From: an uncultured bacterium
GTDB lineage: Bacteria; Cyanobacteriota; Vampirovibrionia; Gastranaerophilales; Gastranaerophilaceae
Length of the DNA: 64,000 nt
Direction of reading: 5' to 3'
Assembly (NCBI GenBank): GCA_949300485.1
Contig: CASGEL010000001.1
Span: 223,745 to 287,744, forward strand
Position numbers and translations under genes: made by a program. Under the pieces are notes generated by a model. It did no database searches and was not told the origin of the DNA. It saw nothing but the letters and a program-made list of their open reading frames with translations. Of this stretch, positions 18,857 to 27,972 are shown one piece after another. Each line of letters starts with the position of its first letter. Position 1 is the first letter of the stretch.

Positions 18857-19603
18857 ATGGTTAAAATTTTAGACTGCACAACAAGAGATGGCGGACATAT
18901 AACAAATTGGCAATTTACAGACAAATTTATTGCAAATTTGATAGAATGCCTTGAAAAAACTAAAGTTTCTTATTTTGAAATAGGTTACAGAAATTTTTAT
19001 GATACAGACGGTAAAGGAAAATTTTACAAATGCGATAAAAATCTTATAAAAAAATTCCAATTAATAAAAAAACATTTAAAAATAGGAATAATGACAGATA
19101 CAAAAAGGTTCAATTATGAGGATTTCATAAACGGCGAAAATGATTTTGTTGATTTTGTAAGAATAGCCTGCCACCCCGATAAAATTGCACAGACTCTGGA
19201 AATCGCACAAAATCTTAATGAGAGAAATTATAAAACTATTATACAACTTATGGATATTTCAAATGTCACTGATAATGAATATAAAATATTACAAAATTGG
19301 AAACACAAAAAAATATTAGAAACATTATATATGGCTGATAGTTATGGAACATTAAAACCTCATGATGTAAAAGTTTATTTTAACAAATTAAAAAATGCAG
19401 GATTTGACAAAATAAGTTTTCATGGCCATAACAATCTAGGTTTAGCGCTAGATAACAGTCTGCAAGCAATCGAACTCGGGGCTTATTCTGTTGATGTAAC
19501 AGTAAACGGCATAGGCCGAGCAGGAGGAAATCTTGATGCTATTAAATTACTTGATAGGCTAAACGAATTTACTTCCGAGTATTACAAAAAACTTGTTATA
19601 TAA
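18857..19603 (+). CDS. DRE-TIM metallolyase (4-hydroxy-2-oxovalerate aldolase/HMG-CoA lyase-like)
   Basis: A 248-residue TIM-barrel lyase or aldolase. The N-terminal LDCTTRDGGHITNWQF carries the DRDGG-type metal and substrate motif, FEIGYR follows, and HGHNNLGLALDN near 190 contains the HxH metal ligands; the end has GIGRAGGNLD. The family includes DmpG and HMG-CoA lyase, and short members are common in polysaccharide and secondary-metabolite clusters. It is divergent from the radical SAM gene (115 nt between starts), so joint regulation is possible. The true substrate is unknown. Confidence 0.78.
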   Translation: MVKILDCTTRDGGHITNWQFTDKFIANLIECLEKTKVSYFEIGYRNFYDTDGKGKFYKCDKNLIKKFQLIKKHLKIGIMTDTKRFNYEDFINGENDFVDFVRIACHPDKIAQTLEIAQNLNERNYKTIIQLMDISNVTDNEYKILQNWKHKKILETLYMADSYGTLKPHDVKVYFNKLKNAGFDKISFHGHNNLGLALDNSLQAIELGAYSVDVTVNGIGRAGGNLDAIKLLDRLNEFTSEYYKKLVI

Positions 19604-19979
19604 ACTGTCTGTATATTTCTGCATCAGAATTTCTTACAACTGTTTTAGGCAAAAATAAAACCCCATTTTTTTCAGCAACTCTCTGAATAGACGGAGAGGC
19701 AGACACTATAACTATTTTCGTTTTATCATAATATTTATAAGTTTTAATTTGCTCAACAAACCATTCGCCTGCAAGTTTAGGAAGAAAATCACTTTCCATC
19801 TGCAAATCAGTAAATATAGTAGTATATGGATTATCTATTGAAGCTTCAATTTTAGCTAAACCTTCTTTTGCAGATTCTGCAGTATCTATACCTAAATCAG
19901 GAATATTCAAATATTCTATATTATTTTTATGAAAACGAATCCAGCCCGGAACGTCATCAACAATTAAAATTTTTTTCAT
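19596..19979 (-). CDS. Stand-alone receiver-domain response regulator (CheY-like)
   Basis: A 127-residue single receiver domain without an output domain. Acidic residues DD at 8-9 (ILIVDD), the phospho-acceptor D in FTDLQM at about 60, the conserved serine in IVSAS and the lysine in LPKTV fit a functional receiver. Its stop overlaps that of the convergent aldolase gene by 8 nt. It may receive phosphate from the orphan kinase at 11375 or from a remote kinase; nothing in the sequence decides this. Confidence 0.85.
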   Translation of the reverse strand: MKKILIVDDVPGWIRFHKNNIEYLNIPDLGIDTAESAKEGLAKIEASIDNPYTTIFTDLQMESDFLPKLAGEWFVEQIKTYKYYDKTKIVIVSASPSIQRVAEKNGVLFLPKTVVRNSDAEIYRQFI

Positions 19980-20077
19980 AATGAATTTATTTTATACAAA
20001 ATAATAAATTATTTCTACCCTATCAGGTATTGAAAAAAGCGTCAATACTTTTTATTTTGCTATAAAAAGGAACCCCT

Positions 20078-20557
20078 ATGAAAATAAAAATAGTACTACT
20101 AATAATTGCTATCATCTTTGGATATACAAATGCTTATGCAAAAACCCCAAAAGAAGCAATAGATTTTTTTAATAAATATACAACATATGCGAATAATTAT
20201 GATGAAAATCTTTTAGATTTATACTCCCCAGAAGCTAAAATTATCAGAGAAGTAGTAAAACCCTCCGGGGAAACAGTAGATGTAGTTGTCCCTACAAAAA
20301 GATACTTTAAAGAATTGAAAATAGGACAAAAAACTGCTAAACTAAGAAGGTACAAAAATAAATACAGAAATATAATTGCACAAGAAACTCCGGATGGAAT
20401 AAAAATAAGTGCAGAAAGACAACCTACAAGAGAAAATTATTGGCTAAAGATGTATCAAATTGTACAGGAAACAGATACAGGATTTAAAATAAAAGAAGAA
20501 ATGATGCAAACAAAAGTTCAAACATTTCTAAAACATAAAGACAAGGGTGAAGAATGA
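20078..20557 (+). CDS. Secreted hypothetical protein upstream of aroC
   Basis: The 159-residue product begins with a clear signal peptide (MKIKIVLLIIAIIFG, cleavage likely after AYA at about 21), so it should be exported to the periplasm. The mature part (AIDFFNKYTTYANNYDENLLDLYSPEA) resembles an NTF2-like or SnoaL-like fold by pattern only. AAAAGGAA precedes the ATG. Its last 4 nt overlap the aroC start (ATGA), so the two are translationally coupled although no functional link is evident. Confidence 0.75.
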   Translation: MKIKIVLLIIAIIFGYTNAYAKTPKEAIDFFNKYTTYANNYDENLLDLYSPEAKIIREVVKPSGETVDVVVPTKRYFKELKIGQKTAKLRRYKNKYRNIIAQETPDGIKISAERQPTRENYWLKMYQIVQETDTGFKIKEEMMQTKVQTFLKHKDKGEE

Positions 20558-21609
20558 ATAAATTCAGATTTTTAACAGCAGGTGAAAGCCATGGAAAATG
20601 TTTAACCGCAATAATAGAAGGAGTTCCGTCAGGAGTTCCCATTGATATCGATTTTATCAACAATGAACTTCAACGCCGTCAAAAAGGATATGGACGCGGA
20701 GAACGGATGAAAATTGAAAATGATATGGTTGAAATAACATCAGGTGTCAGGTTTGGAAAAACATTAGGTTCTCCAATTACCTTAGTTGTCAAAAACCGAG
20801 ATTTTGACAGCTGGCAAAAAGTTATGAGCGTGGCTCCAGAAGACGTAACAGATGATAAAGCTTTTTCAACATTTCGCCCGGGTCATGCAGACTATGCAGG
20901 AAGTATTAAATATAATCAAAAAGATTTACGCAATATTTTAGAACGTTCAAGTGCAAGAAAAACCGCAATAGAAGTAGCAGTTGGGGCTGTAGCAAAATTA
21001 TTATTAAAAGAACTCGGAATAAGCGGAACATCGAAAATAACACAAATAGGTTCCGCATGCTGCCCTGCAAACTTTAACGAAGAAATAGATATAATGCGCG
21101 GAAAAGGTGATACTGTAGGTGGGAAATTCGTTGTTCTATACAAAAATCTGCCTATAGGACTTGGATCTTTTGTACATTGGGACAGAGGCATTGATGGACG
21201 TTTAGCACAAGCTGTAATGAGCATCCCTGCAGTTAAAGTCGTTGAAATAGGAACAAATCCGCTTGGTTATCAGGGCAGCACCTATCATGATGAACTATTT
21301 ATCAAAGACGGAGAAATAGAACATAAAACAAATAACGCAGGTGGTATTGAAGGCGGAATGACAAACGGAGAAGATTTGATAATTTCTGCAATTATGAAAC
21401 CGATTCCAACCATGAAAAAACCTTTAAAAACAGTTGATGCCCAAACATTAGAAGAAACAGAAGCACATTTTGAACGCTCTGATGTTTGTGCGGTTGAAGC
21501 ATGTTCAGTTATTGCAGAGGCAAGAATTGCTTGGATTTTGGCAGATGAAATATTACTGAAATATGGCGGAGACAGCTTAGAAGAATTAAAAAATAACTAT
21601 AAGAACTAA
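20554..21609 (+). CDS. aroC: Chorismate synthase
   Basis: Converts 5-enolpyruvylshikimate 3-phosphate to chorismate, the last step of the shikimate pathway, with reduced FMN. The 351 residues contain AGESHGKCLTAIIEG (signature 1) at 8-22, RPGHADYAGS at about 109-118, ERSSARKTA (signature 3) at about 130-138 and GGIEGGMTNGE. Length is normal. The ATG overlaps the stop of the preceding secreted protein by 4 nt. Other aro genes are not in the window. Confidence 0.98.
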   Translation: MNKFRFLTAGESHGKCLTAIIEGVPSGVPIDIDFINNELQRRQKGYGRGERMKIENDMVEITSGVRFGKTLGSPITLVVKNRDFDSWQKVMSVAPEDVTDDKAFSTFRPGHADYAGSIKYNQKDLRNILERSSARKTAIEVAVGAVAKLLLKELGISGTSKITQIGSACCPANFNEEIDIMRGKGDTVGGKFVVLYKNLPIGLGSFVHWDRGIDGRLAQAVMSIPAVKVVEIGTNPLGYQGSTYHDELFIKDGEIEHKTNNAGGIEGGMTNGEDLIISAIMKPIPTMKKPLKTVDAQTLEETEAHFERSDVCAVEACSVIAEARIAWILADEILLKYGGDSLEELKNNYKN

Positions 21610-21614
21610 TAAAA

Positions 21615-23519
21615 TCAAACTATATCATGTTCTATAAGCGAAATAAATTCTTTGACCAAATTGTCATTCCATTTTTTACCCATATCGGCTTTAATAATTT
21701 CAAGCGCATCTTGACCTGAAAGCTTTGCTCGATAAGGGCGTTGTTCTGTTAATGCAAAATATTCATCTATAATAAGAATAATCTGAGATGTTAGAGGTAT
21801 TTCATCTTTTGATATTTTATTAGGATAACCTGTACCGTCCCAGTTTTCATGATGATGTTCAATAATAGGTAAAACGTCTTGGATATAAGAAATTGGTTTT
21901 AAAATTTCTCTTGCTGCAATGACGGGATGATTTTTAATAGTTTCACGTTCCTCATCAGTAAGCGGAGTGGCCTTTTGTAAAAGATCAGAAGGCAGCATAA
22001 GATTTCCTATATCATATAACAGTACAGCCACTCTAAGATTATCAATTTCATCTTTTGGAAGGTCAAACCTTTTGGCAAGGCTCACTGCCATTTGAACTTT
22101 TTGTTTAATAACACCCGGAGTATGCATAGGATTGTATAATTTTGTCAACATATCCGCAACTGTATATAATCCTTCTTTTGAAGATTCATTTTTATTTGCT
22201 TCCTTAAGTTTTTGACATAATTCTTTGGATAAATGCTTTGCTTTAGGAATTCTGTTTTTAGATAAAATATCTAAGAAAGTATTAACAGCAATTTCTTGCC
22301 AATATGTTTCTGAAATAGGTTTTGCAAGTGTAACTCTGTTTCTACCATTTCGTTTTGAGGTATACATTGCCTGATCTGTTAGTTCTAAAAGTTCTTCTGA
22401 ATTTTCACTGTGTTCAAAATATGTTGCAACACCCAAACTGCCAGTAATATGACCAACAGTATCTATTTCTGCTTTTTCTATTGATTTACGAATTCTTTCT
22501 GCCGCAGCCATAGCTCCTTCAGAATTGATACCAGGCAATAATACATTAAATTCTTCTCCGCCGATACGGGCAGGAATATCGACAGATCTGGCATTGGATT
22601 TTAAAACATCAGCAATTGTCTTGATTGCTAAATCCCCATAAGTGTGCCCGTATGTATCATTTATTTTTTTCAAATAGTCTAAATCAATTCCGATAATAGA
22701 AAATGGTTGTTTTTGACGTTTGGCACGCTGAACTTCTTTTTCCAAAGCTTCTTCAAAATATCTTCGATTATATAATCCTGTCAAAGCATCCGTAACGGCC
22801 TGTTCTCTGACAGCTTGAAATAAATCGGCAATAGTTATTGCCATTTCAATCTGTTTTGCAAACAATCCCAAAAAATCCATTTCAGCACTTGCAAGTTCTT
22901 CTCTTGCGGAAAATACACAAAACCAGCCAAATTCATTTTTTTGAGCTACTAGCGGAACTACAATAACCGATTTTATCGGTTGATTTGTAAGAATTTTATT
23001 AACAGTTTCCTGAGATAATTCCGGTAACACCGCACTTAAGGATAAATCAATAGATTTTGTCTGAATAATTGTTCTTTGCCTCATTGTATCAGCAAATACA
23101 CTTTCATTAGAATAATTTAAACGTCTTGTCTGAATACCAGGCGGCCCGATCAGATTATTCAATCTATCAATCAAAGCATCATTTGATTGAGCTATAATAT
23201 GCATATAATCGCCTTGCTCATCAACACATTTTTTAAGAATGACACAGTGCATATAACCAAGTTCGCCTTGAGTACTGTTTACTATAGCTTCCAATACATT
23301 TTCCAAAGGAGTTGAAGAATTCATCATATCCCAGATATGCTGAAGGGTAAACATACGCTTATTGGCATCATTTAATTCTTCGGTTCGTTCTGCAATCTCT
23401 TTTTCCAGTTCAATGTTTCTTTCATAAATTTCAAGATAGTCACGTTTTTCATGGTAGATATTATTTTCTACCTCAGAAACCTTACGTGTTAGTTCTTTAA
23501 ACTTATCAAATAACCCCAT
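21615..23519 (-). CDS. GAF-GGDEF protein with degenerate HD-GYP domain
   Basis: A 634-residue cytoplasmic signalling protein: N-terminal coiled coil (1-60), GAF domain (about 65-230), GGDEF diguanylate cyclase domain with GGEEF at 320-324 and an inhibitory I-site RSVD at 311-314, and a C-terminal HD-GYP-like domain (about 455-630). The cyclase should be active and product-inhibited. In the HD-GYP domain the metal-binding HD is replaced by YD (YDIGN at 502-506), although HHHENWDGTGYP remains, so phosphodiesterase activity is doubtful. The intact counterpart is at 53159-55165. Its 3' end is 5 nt from the aroC stop. Confidence 0.92.
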   Translation of the reverse strand: MGLFDKFKELTRKVSEVENNIYHEKRDYLEIYERNIELEKEIAERTEELNDANKRMFTLQHIWDMMNSSTPLENVLEAIVNSTQGELGYMHCVILKKCVDEQGDYMHIIAQSNDALIDRLNNLIGPPGIQTRRLNYSNESVFADTMRQRTIIQTKSIDLSLSAVLPELSQETVNKILTNQPIKSVIVVPLVAQKNEFGWFCVFSAREELASAEMDFLGLFAKQIEMAITIADLFQAVREQAVTDALTGLYNRRYFEEALEKEVQRAKRQKQPFSIIGIDLDYLKKINDTYGHTYGDLAIKTIADVLKSNARSVDIPARIGGEEFNVLLPGINSEGAMAAAERIRKSIEKAEIDTVGHITGSLGVATYFEHSENSEELLELTDQAMYTSKRNGRNRVTLAKPISETYWQEIAVNTFLDILSKNRIPKAKHLSKELCQKLKEANKNESSKEGLYTVADMLTKLYNPMHTPGVIKQKVQMAVSLAKRFDLPKDEIDNLRVAVLLYDIGNLMLPSDLLQKATPLTDEERETIKNHPVIAAREILKPISYIQDVLPIIEHHHENWDGTGYPNKISKDEIPLTSQIILIIDEYFALTEQRPYRAKLSGQDALEIIKADMGKKWNDNLVKEFISLIEHDIV

Positions 23520-23570
23520 AAAGACCCTTTACAAACTGATTACAGGTATAATAATTATACAACTATTTTC

Positions 23571-24617
23571 CTAAAATATCAAGCTATCTATAACTTTCAC
23601 CACTTCTCTAGGGCTTGGGAAATTTGTACAGGCATCAATATTCCTTTTTAGTCTACATTTTCTTTTAAAACATGGTTGACAAGGCAATCCTTCTCCCCCT
23701 AATGCTACATATTTGGAGCTGTCACCATATGGTGCCAAAACTTCTTTTGGGGTACAAGTGAAAATAGTGATTACTGCAGGTTTTCCTGTTGCCCAGGCCA
23801 AATGTGCGCTGCCGCTGTCAGGTGCCATCACAAGATTTGCTCTTGAAAATAACTCCATAAGCTCCATAATATCTGTTTTTCCTGCAAGGTTTATAAACCT
23901 GTTACGGCTTATGTAGTTAATCATGTCACTATCATTCGGCCCGCCTGTAAATACTAAATTACATTTGTCATATATACTATCAACAACATTTCTCCAACTA
24001 TCTTTATTCCAGTGTTTATTCTTCCAAGTAGTTGCAGGAGCAATTACAACAAGCGGTTTTTGACTGTCAATGCCTTTAAGAATTTCATCAATTTTCTTAA
24101 TTTGCGCATCGCTTCTCGGCGGCAATGAAACATTTATTTTTTCCGGTTTTATACCAAGATGTTCCGCATACTTTAAATAATTTAAAACAATAGGAGAATT
24201 TGGTGTGTAAGAAATATCATCAATCCATTCATTTCCACCCAGGATTGCAAATTCTCTAGCTTCTTTTGATATAATTCTTCTTTTAGCACCGCAAAATAAC
24301 ATCCAGTATAAACTTTTTAGCATCATTTGCGAATCAATAGCAATATCAAATTTTTCGGCTCTGAGTTCTTTTAAAATAGCTAAATATTCTTTGAAACTTT
24401 CAATAGAAAATCCTCTCTTTTTCCATTTTTGAATTGGTACTAATATCGCCCTATCTACGCAAGGATTATCTTTAACAACCTGAATACCTTTTTCAGATAC
24501 CAGCCAGGTAACTTCGTATCCTGCATCTTTTAAAGCATTTGCAAGAGGTATATTAAAAATCACATCTCCTAAAGAAGACAGTTTTATAAGCAAAACTTTT
24601 TGTTTTTTTTCTTCCAT
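23571..24617 (-). CDS. Glycosyltransferase family 9 (heptosyltransferase-like)
   Basis: The 348-residue product matches the GT9 family that adds heptose to the lipid A-Kdo core. Visible are KLSSLGDVIFNIPL at 12-25 near the N-terminus, VIAPATTWKNKHWN at the domain junction, and MAPDSGSAHLAWATGKP in the donor-binding C-terminal domain. An unusual C-terminal cysteine cluster (PCQPCFKRKC) is seen in many family members. With the KdsC-like and acyltransferase genes it supports an LPS-bearing outer membrane. It lies 57 nt downstream of rsmD on the same strand. Confidence 0.9.
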   Translation of the reverse strand: MEEKKQKVLLIKLSSLGDVIFNIPLANALKDAGYEVTWLVSEKGIQVVKDNPCVDRAILVPIQKWKKRGFSIESFKEYLAILKELRAEKFDIAIDSQMMLKSLYWMLFCGAKRRIISKEAREFAILGGNEWIDDISYTPNSPIVLNYLKYAEHLGIKPEKINVSLPPRSDAQIKKIDEILKGIDSQKPLVVIAPATTWKNKHWNKDSWRNVVDSIYDKCNLVFTGGPNDSDMINYISRNRFINLAGKTDIMELMELFSRANLVMAPDSGSAHLAWATGKPAVITIFTCTPKEVLAPYGDSSKYVALGGEGLPCQPCFKRKCRLKRNIDACTNFPSPREVVKVIDSLIF

Positions 24618-24674
24618 TTACCATTTACCATTTTCCAATAAAATCAAGCATACATCAATTATATTGCAAAAATA

Positions 24675-25205
24675 TTATTTGTCATTTTGATGTAAAAATG
24701 TAATATATTTATCACCATACTTTTTTTGTTTCAATACAGAAAAACTATTAAAATCTACATCAGTCACATGTTCTAAAATTACAATTCCACCGCATATTTT
24801 TGAAATAACTTCGAGAGATTTTTCATATATGCCTGAAAAATACGGCGGATCGATATAAATTATATCAAATTTGTAATCCAAATTTTTACAAATTTTTATA
24901 CTATCCCCAAGAATCAATTTTAAATCATTCTCCTTTTCATATTTTCTAAAGTTATATTTAATAACATTATAAACTTTTCTGTTTTTTTCTATAGAAACAA
25001 CTTTAGAAAAACCCCTTGATAAAGCTTCGAGCCCCATAATTCCTGACCCTGCATACATATCAAGGAAGCTTGCTTCCTCAAATTCAATAATAGACTGCAA
25101 AGTATTAAAAACACTCATCCTTACTTTTGATAAAGTCGGTCGGGTTATATTTTCATCAGGTGCTGTAATTTTTTGCCCCTTATATTTGCCTGCTGTAATA
25201 TTCAT
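24675..25205 (-). CDS. rsmD: 16S rRNA guanine(966)-N2 methyltransferase RsmD
   Basis: Methylates N2 of G966 in 16S rRNA with SAM. The 176 residues start with the family sequence ITAGKYKGQKI, continue with the RPTLSKVRMSVFN substrate loop, SAM motif I FLDMYAGSGIMGLEAL at about 43-58 and the catalytic YIDPPY (DPPY) at about 116-121. Length is typical. It lies downstream of the tpiA terminator and upstream of the GT9 gene. Confidence 0.95.
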   Translation of the reverse strand: MNITAGKYKGQKITAPDENITRPTLSKVRMSVFNTLQSIIEFEEASFLDMYAGSGIMGLEALSRGFSKVVSIEKNRKVYNVIKYNFRKYEKENDLKLILGDSIKICKNLDYKFDIIYIDPPYFSGIYEKSLEVISKICGGIVILEHVTDVDFNSFSVLKQKKYGDKYITFLHQNDK

Positions 25206-25234
25206 ATTTCTAATTTATCATAAAAAGTTTTAAT

Positions 25235-25270
25235 AAAAAAAGACCCGGAAATAATTCCGAGTCTTTTCTT
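25235..25270 (-). terminator. Terminator of tpiA
   Basis: AGACCCGGAA pairs with TTCCGAGTCT (one mismatch) around ATAA; leftwards it is followed by a run of T. It lies 20-50 nt after the tpiA stop on the minus strand. Confidence 0.88.
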
Positions 25271-25287
25271 TCGACTGTCAATCAAAA

Positions 25288-26085
25288 TTATTTTACGGCA
25301 ACTTTCATTGTTTTTTCGATAATTTCATTAAAGCTGTCAGCTTTTAATGAAGCACCACCGATTAAAGCACCATCGATATCAGATTTAGACATTTGTTCTT
25401 CAATAGTTGAAGGTTTTACAGAACCACCGTATAGAATTCTTATAGAATCAGCAGCTTGAGCGCCTGCAACTTCAGCAACAACTCCTCTGATCATTTTGAT
25501 AACTCTGTTAGCTTCATCAGCATCACAAGATTTTCCGGTACCGATAGCCCAGATTGGTTCGTAAGCAATAACTGACTTAGCAACATCTTCTGAAGAAATT
25601 CCATCTAATGCAGCTCTGATTTGAGAAGCAATATGAGAATCTGTAACACCAGCTTCTCTTTGTTCTAAAGTTTCACCACAACAGATGATTGGAATTAAAC
25701 CGCCTGCTAAAATAGCTTTTGCTTTTTTATTAATCATTTCATCTGTTTCAGAGAAATATTGTCTTCTTTCAGAGTGACCGATGATAACAAAAGAACATCC
25801 TGCATCCTTTAACATTTCAACAGAAATTTCGCCTGTATAAGCACCTGAAGATTCCCAGTGGCAGTTTTGACCAGCAACGTACAATTTTGAACCTTTGCAA
25901 CCACAATCGCAAGGGATTTCTGCAACCTGATTTAATGAAGTAAATACAGGAGCAATTACAACTGTAGGTAATTGCGGTGCATTAAATTTATCTACAAAAG
26001 ATTTAATACCTTCATATAAAGCTTTAGCTTCACTTTGAAGAAGGTTCATTTTCCAGTTTCCTGCAATAATTGGTTTTCTTGACAT
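25288..26085 (-). CDS. tpiA: Triosephosphate isomerase
   Basis: Interconverts dihydroxyacetone phosphate and glyceraldehyde 3-phosphate in glycolysis. The 265 residues contain GNWKMN at 9-14 with catalytic Lys, the catalytic His in IIGHSERRQ, the catalytic Glu in YEPIWAIGTGK (about 175-185) and ILYGGSVKP. AAAGGAG precedes the ATG, and a terminator follows, so it is monocistronic. Slightly long loops around residues 60-80 (CGCKGSK) carry extra cysteines. Confidence 0.98.
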   Translation of the reverse strand: MSRKPIIAGNWKMNLLQSEAKALYEGIKSFVDKFNAPQLPTVVIAPVFTSLNQVAEIPCDCGCKGSKLYVAGQNCHWESSGAYTGEISVEMLKDAGCSFVIIGHSERRQYFSETDEMINKKAKAILAGGLIPIICCGETLEQREAGVTDSHIASQIRAALDGISSEDVAKSVIAYEPIWAIGTGKSCDADEANRVIKMIRGVVAEVAGAQAADSIRILYGGSVKPSTIEEQMSKSDIDGALIGGASLKADSFNEIIEKTMKVAVK

Positions 26086-26268
26086 AATACAATCTCCTTT
26101 AATAGTACCACTTACACGACGTATTTTATATTAAACAAATTTTCAATGCAACTTATCATTAGACTTCCACACTACTGCTTTATTTCAAAATAAGATAAAT
26201 TAATGGAAGAAAGATTAAACCTTATTATAATATTGGGAAGATGTTATAGGTTTGATAAATAGCAGCAA

Positions 26269-27069
26269 TTATCTGACTTTAAGGTTGACAAATTTTTCAA
26301 CGGCTTTTACAAATCCGTCATTCTCAACAGTATCAGTTATAAAATCAGCACATTGTTTTAATTCAGGTGTACCGTTTCCCATTGCAACACCGACTCCGCC
26401 TGCCTGAACTAAATCAATATCATTGTTTTGATCACCTATCGTCATAACTTCATCTCTATTAAAACCCCACATATTACGTAGAAATTCAACACCTAACGAT
26501 TTTTTAGCCTCACCTGAACCGATTTCACAAAAATACGGGGTTGATTTTACAATATACAATTCGGGATACTTTTGCTTCAACTCATCAACCCAGCCAGTCA
26601 CCATGTCAGGATCCTTCAAATCAATAGCAAGAATCTTATTAACATTATCAATTGTCAAATCATCAAACGAACAAACAGTATAATCTATAAACTTTCCATC
26701 TGTATATGTTTTTACAATATCATTGTCTTCCTCTACATATAATTTGTCATCAAGGCACAGATTTATATGTATTTTGTTTTTCCTTGCCCATTTGATAATT
26801 TCTTTTGCGTATTCATTTGGTAAATTTCTTTGATAAAGAGTGCTGTTGTTAAAATCTTTTATCAATCCGCCCTGATATGAAATAATAGGAGTATCGATCC
26901 CCAATTTTTGAGCAACGGGAATTGCTGCACAGTGCATTCTGCCGGTAACAAGTACAAGTTTTACCCCCGCTTCTTTCAATTCTTCAACACATTTTAAGAG
27001 TTTCGGACTAAAATCAAGCCCCCATTTTAAAATTGTGCCGTCAATATCAGTTGCAATCATTTTAATCAT
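26269..27069 (-). CDS. Cof-type HAD-IIB phosphatase
   Basis: Sugar-phosphate-type phosphatase of the Cof/YidA group. Motif I is DIDGTILKWG close to the N-terminus, motif II is LVTGRM, and motif IV is TIGDQNNDIDLV. The 266-residue start at ATG 27069 is chosen because it overlaps the Nudix stop as ATGA and has AAGGGG 8 nt upstream; the longer TTG 27075 start has nothing to support it. The gene is translationally coupled to the Nudix gene; substrate unknown. Confidence 0.88.
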   Translation of the reverse strand: MIKMIATDIDGTILKWGLDFSPKLLKCVEELKEAGVKLVLVTGRMHCAAIPVAQKLGIDTPIISYQGGLIKDFNNSTLYQRNLPNEYAKEIIKWARKNKIHINLCLDDKLYVEEDNDIVKTYTDGKFIDYTVCSFDDLTIDNVNKILAIDLKDPDMVTGWVDELKQKYPELYIVKSTPYFCEIGSGEAKKSLGVEFLRNMWGFNRDEVMTIGDQNNDIDLVQAGGVGVAMGNGTPELKQCADFITDTVENDGFVKAVEKFVNLKVR

Positions 27070-27605
27070 ATACAAAACCCCTTACAAAATGCTCTTGATA
27101 GTGTACAGATAGTTTTAGAATCATTTATCAGTCCGTTATTTATCATCTCAAAAACATCTGATAATTTATATTCAAAACACTTTATAATTTCTCCTTCATC
27201 AGGATGTTCTCCGACAAATTCCAAATCTTTTGCCAGATAAAGATACAATTTTTCGGTACAAATTCCGGGTGTAGTATTTATATACCCCAGAGATTTCCAA
27301 ACTTTTGCTCTGTAGCCGGTTTCTTCTTCCAACTCTCGTTTACAAGCATCATCAGGATTTTCACCCTTTTCAAGCTTGCCTGCCGGCAACTCAAGATTAA
27401 CACACTTTAGCGGATACCTGTACTGCTTGACAAGCAAAACAGTATTCTCATCTTTCATCGCCGCAATCACAACTCCGCCATTGTGCAAAACAACTTCTCT
27501 GAAGGATTTATGCCCATCAGCTGTTTCTATATTATCCTTAATTACCGTAATTACTTTGCCGTTATATACAACCGCAGAATCCAATGTTTTCTCTTCATAA
27601 TTCAT
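27066..27605 (-). CDS. Nudix hydrolase, ADP-ribose pyrophosphatase-like
   Basis: The 179-residue product has the Nudix box GKLEKGENPDDACKRELEEE continuing with TGY (about 92-114), preceded by LELPA as in NudF/ADP-ribose pyrophosphatases that hydrolyse ADP-ribose to AMP and ribose 5-phosphate. The N-terminal GKVITVIKDNIETADG matches the same group. The stop TGA overlaps the downstream HAD start. A possible connection with ADP-ribose turnover is only suggestive. Confidence 0.9.
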   Translation of the reverse strand: MNYEEKTLDSAVVYNGKVITVIKDNIETADGHKSFREVVLHNGGVVIAAMKDENTVLLVKQYRYPLKCVNLELPAGKLEKGENPDDACKRELEEETGYRAKVWKSLGYINTTPGICTEKLYLYLAKDLEFVGEHPDEGEIIKCFEYKLSDVFEMINNGLINDSKTICTLSRAFCKGFCI

Positions 27606-27972
27606 ACAAAGATAATATCATAAATTTTTATCAAGAAAAATTTTTTAATGTTAATAATTTTCATCAAATGTAAACAATTTGTAATACATTTTTTAATGTA
27701 TTTCGGAATGTAAATTTAAAAATAAAAGTTCAATCTAAAGATGGACGATTTTATTTTTTTCTATTTTTTAAAATGAAAAGTGTTGATATGACACGCTTTG
27801 AAACCAATTTAAAATGTAAAGTTTTGTTAAAATTATTACAAATATAGTAAAGAAAAATAGAAAAATTGCCGATACATGTAGTATAATATATATAGAAGAT
27901 ATAAAACATTTAAATCGCAATTAATAGCCAGAAAATATTTTGTTATAATCAAAATAGAAAGGCAGCGAATAT
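27606..27972. other. Intergenic region without a gene, ycf45-like promoter region
   Basis: No open reading frame with a ribosome binding site is seen. The stretch is very AT-rich and repeats the heptamer ATGTAAA several times (for instance near 27669, 27711 and 27814). It separates the divergent Nudix and Ycf45-like genes and holds the promoter at 27921-27949. Confidence 0.6.
27921..27949 (+). promoter_or_regulatory. Sigma-70-type promoter of the Ycf45-like gene
   Basis: TTAATA, 17 nt, then extended -10 TGTTATAAT. The predicted transcript start is about 27956, giving a short leader that includes AAAGG before ATG 27973. Confidence 0.55.

Noticed and set aside
26086..26268. Gene between tpiA and the HAD phosphatase
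   Set aside because: 183 nt of AT-rich sequence with stops in all frames; only promoter-like boxes.
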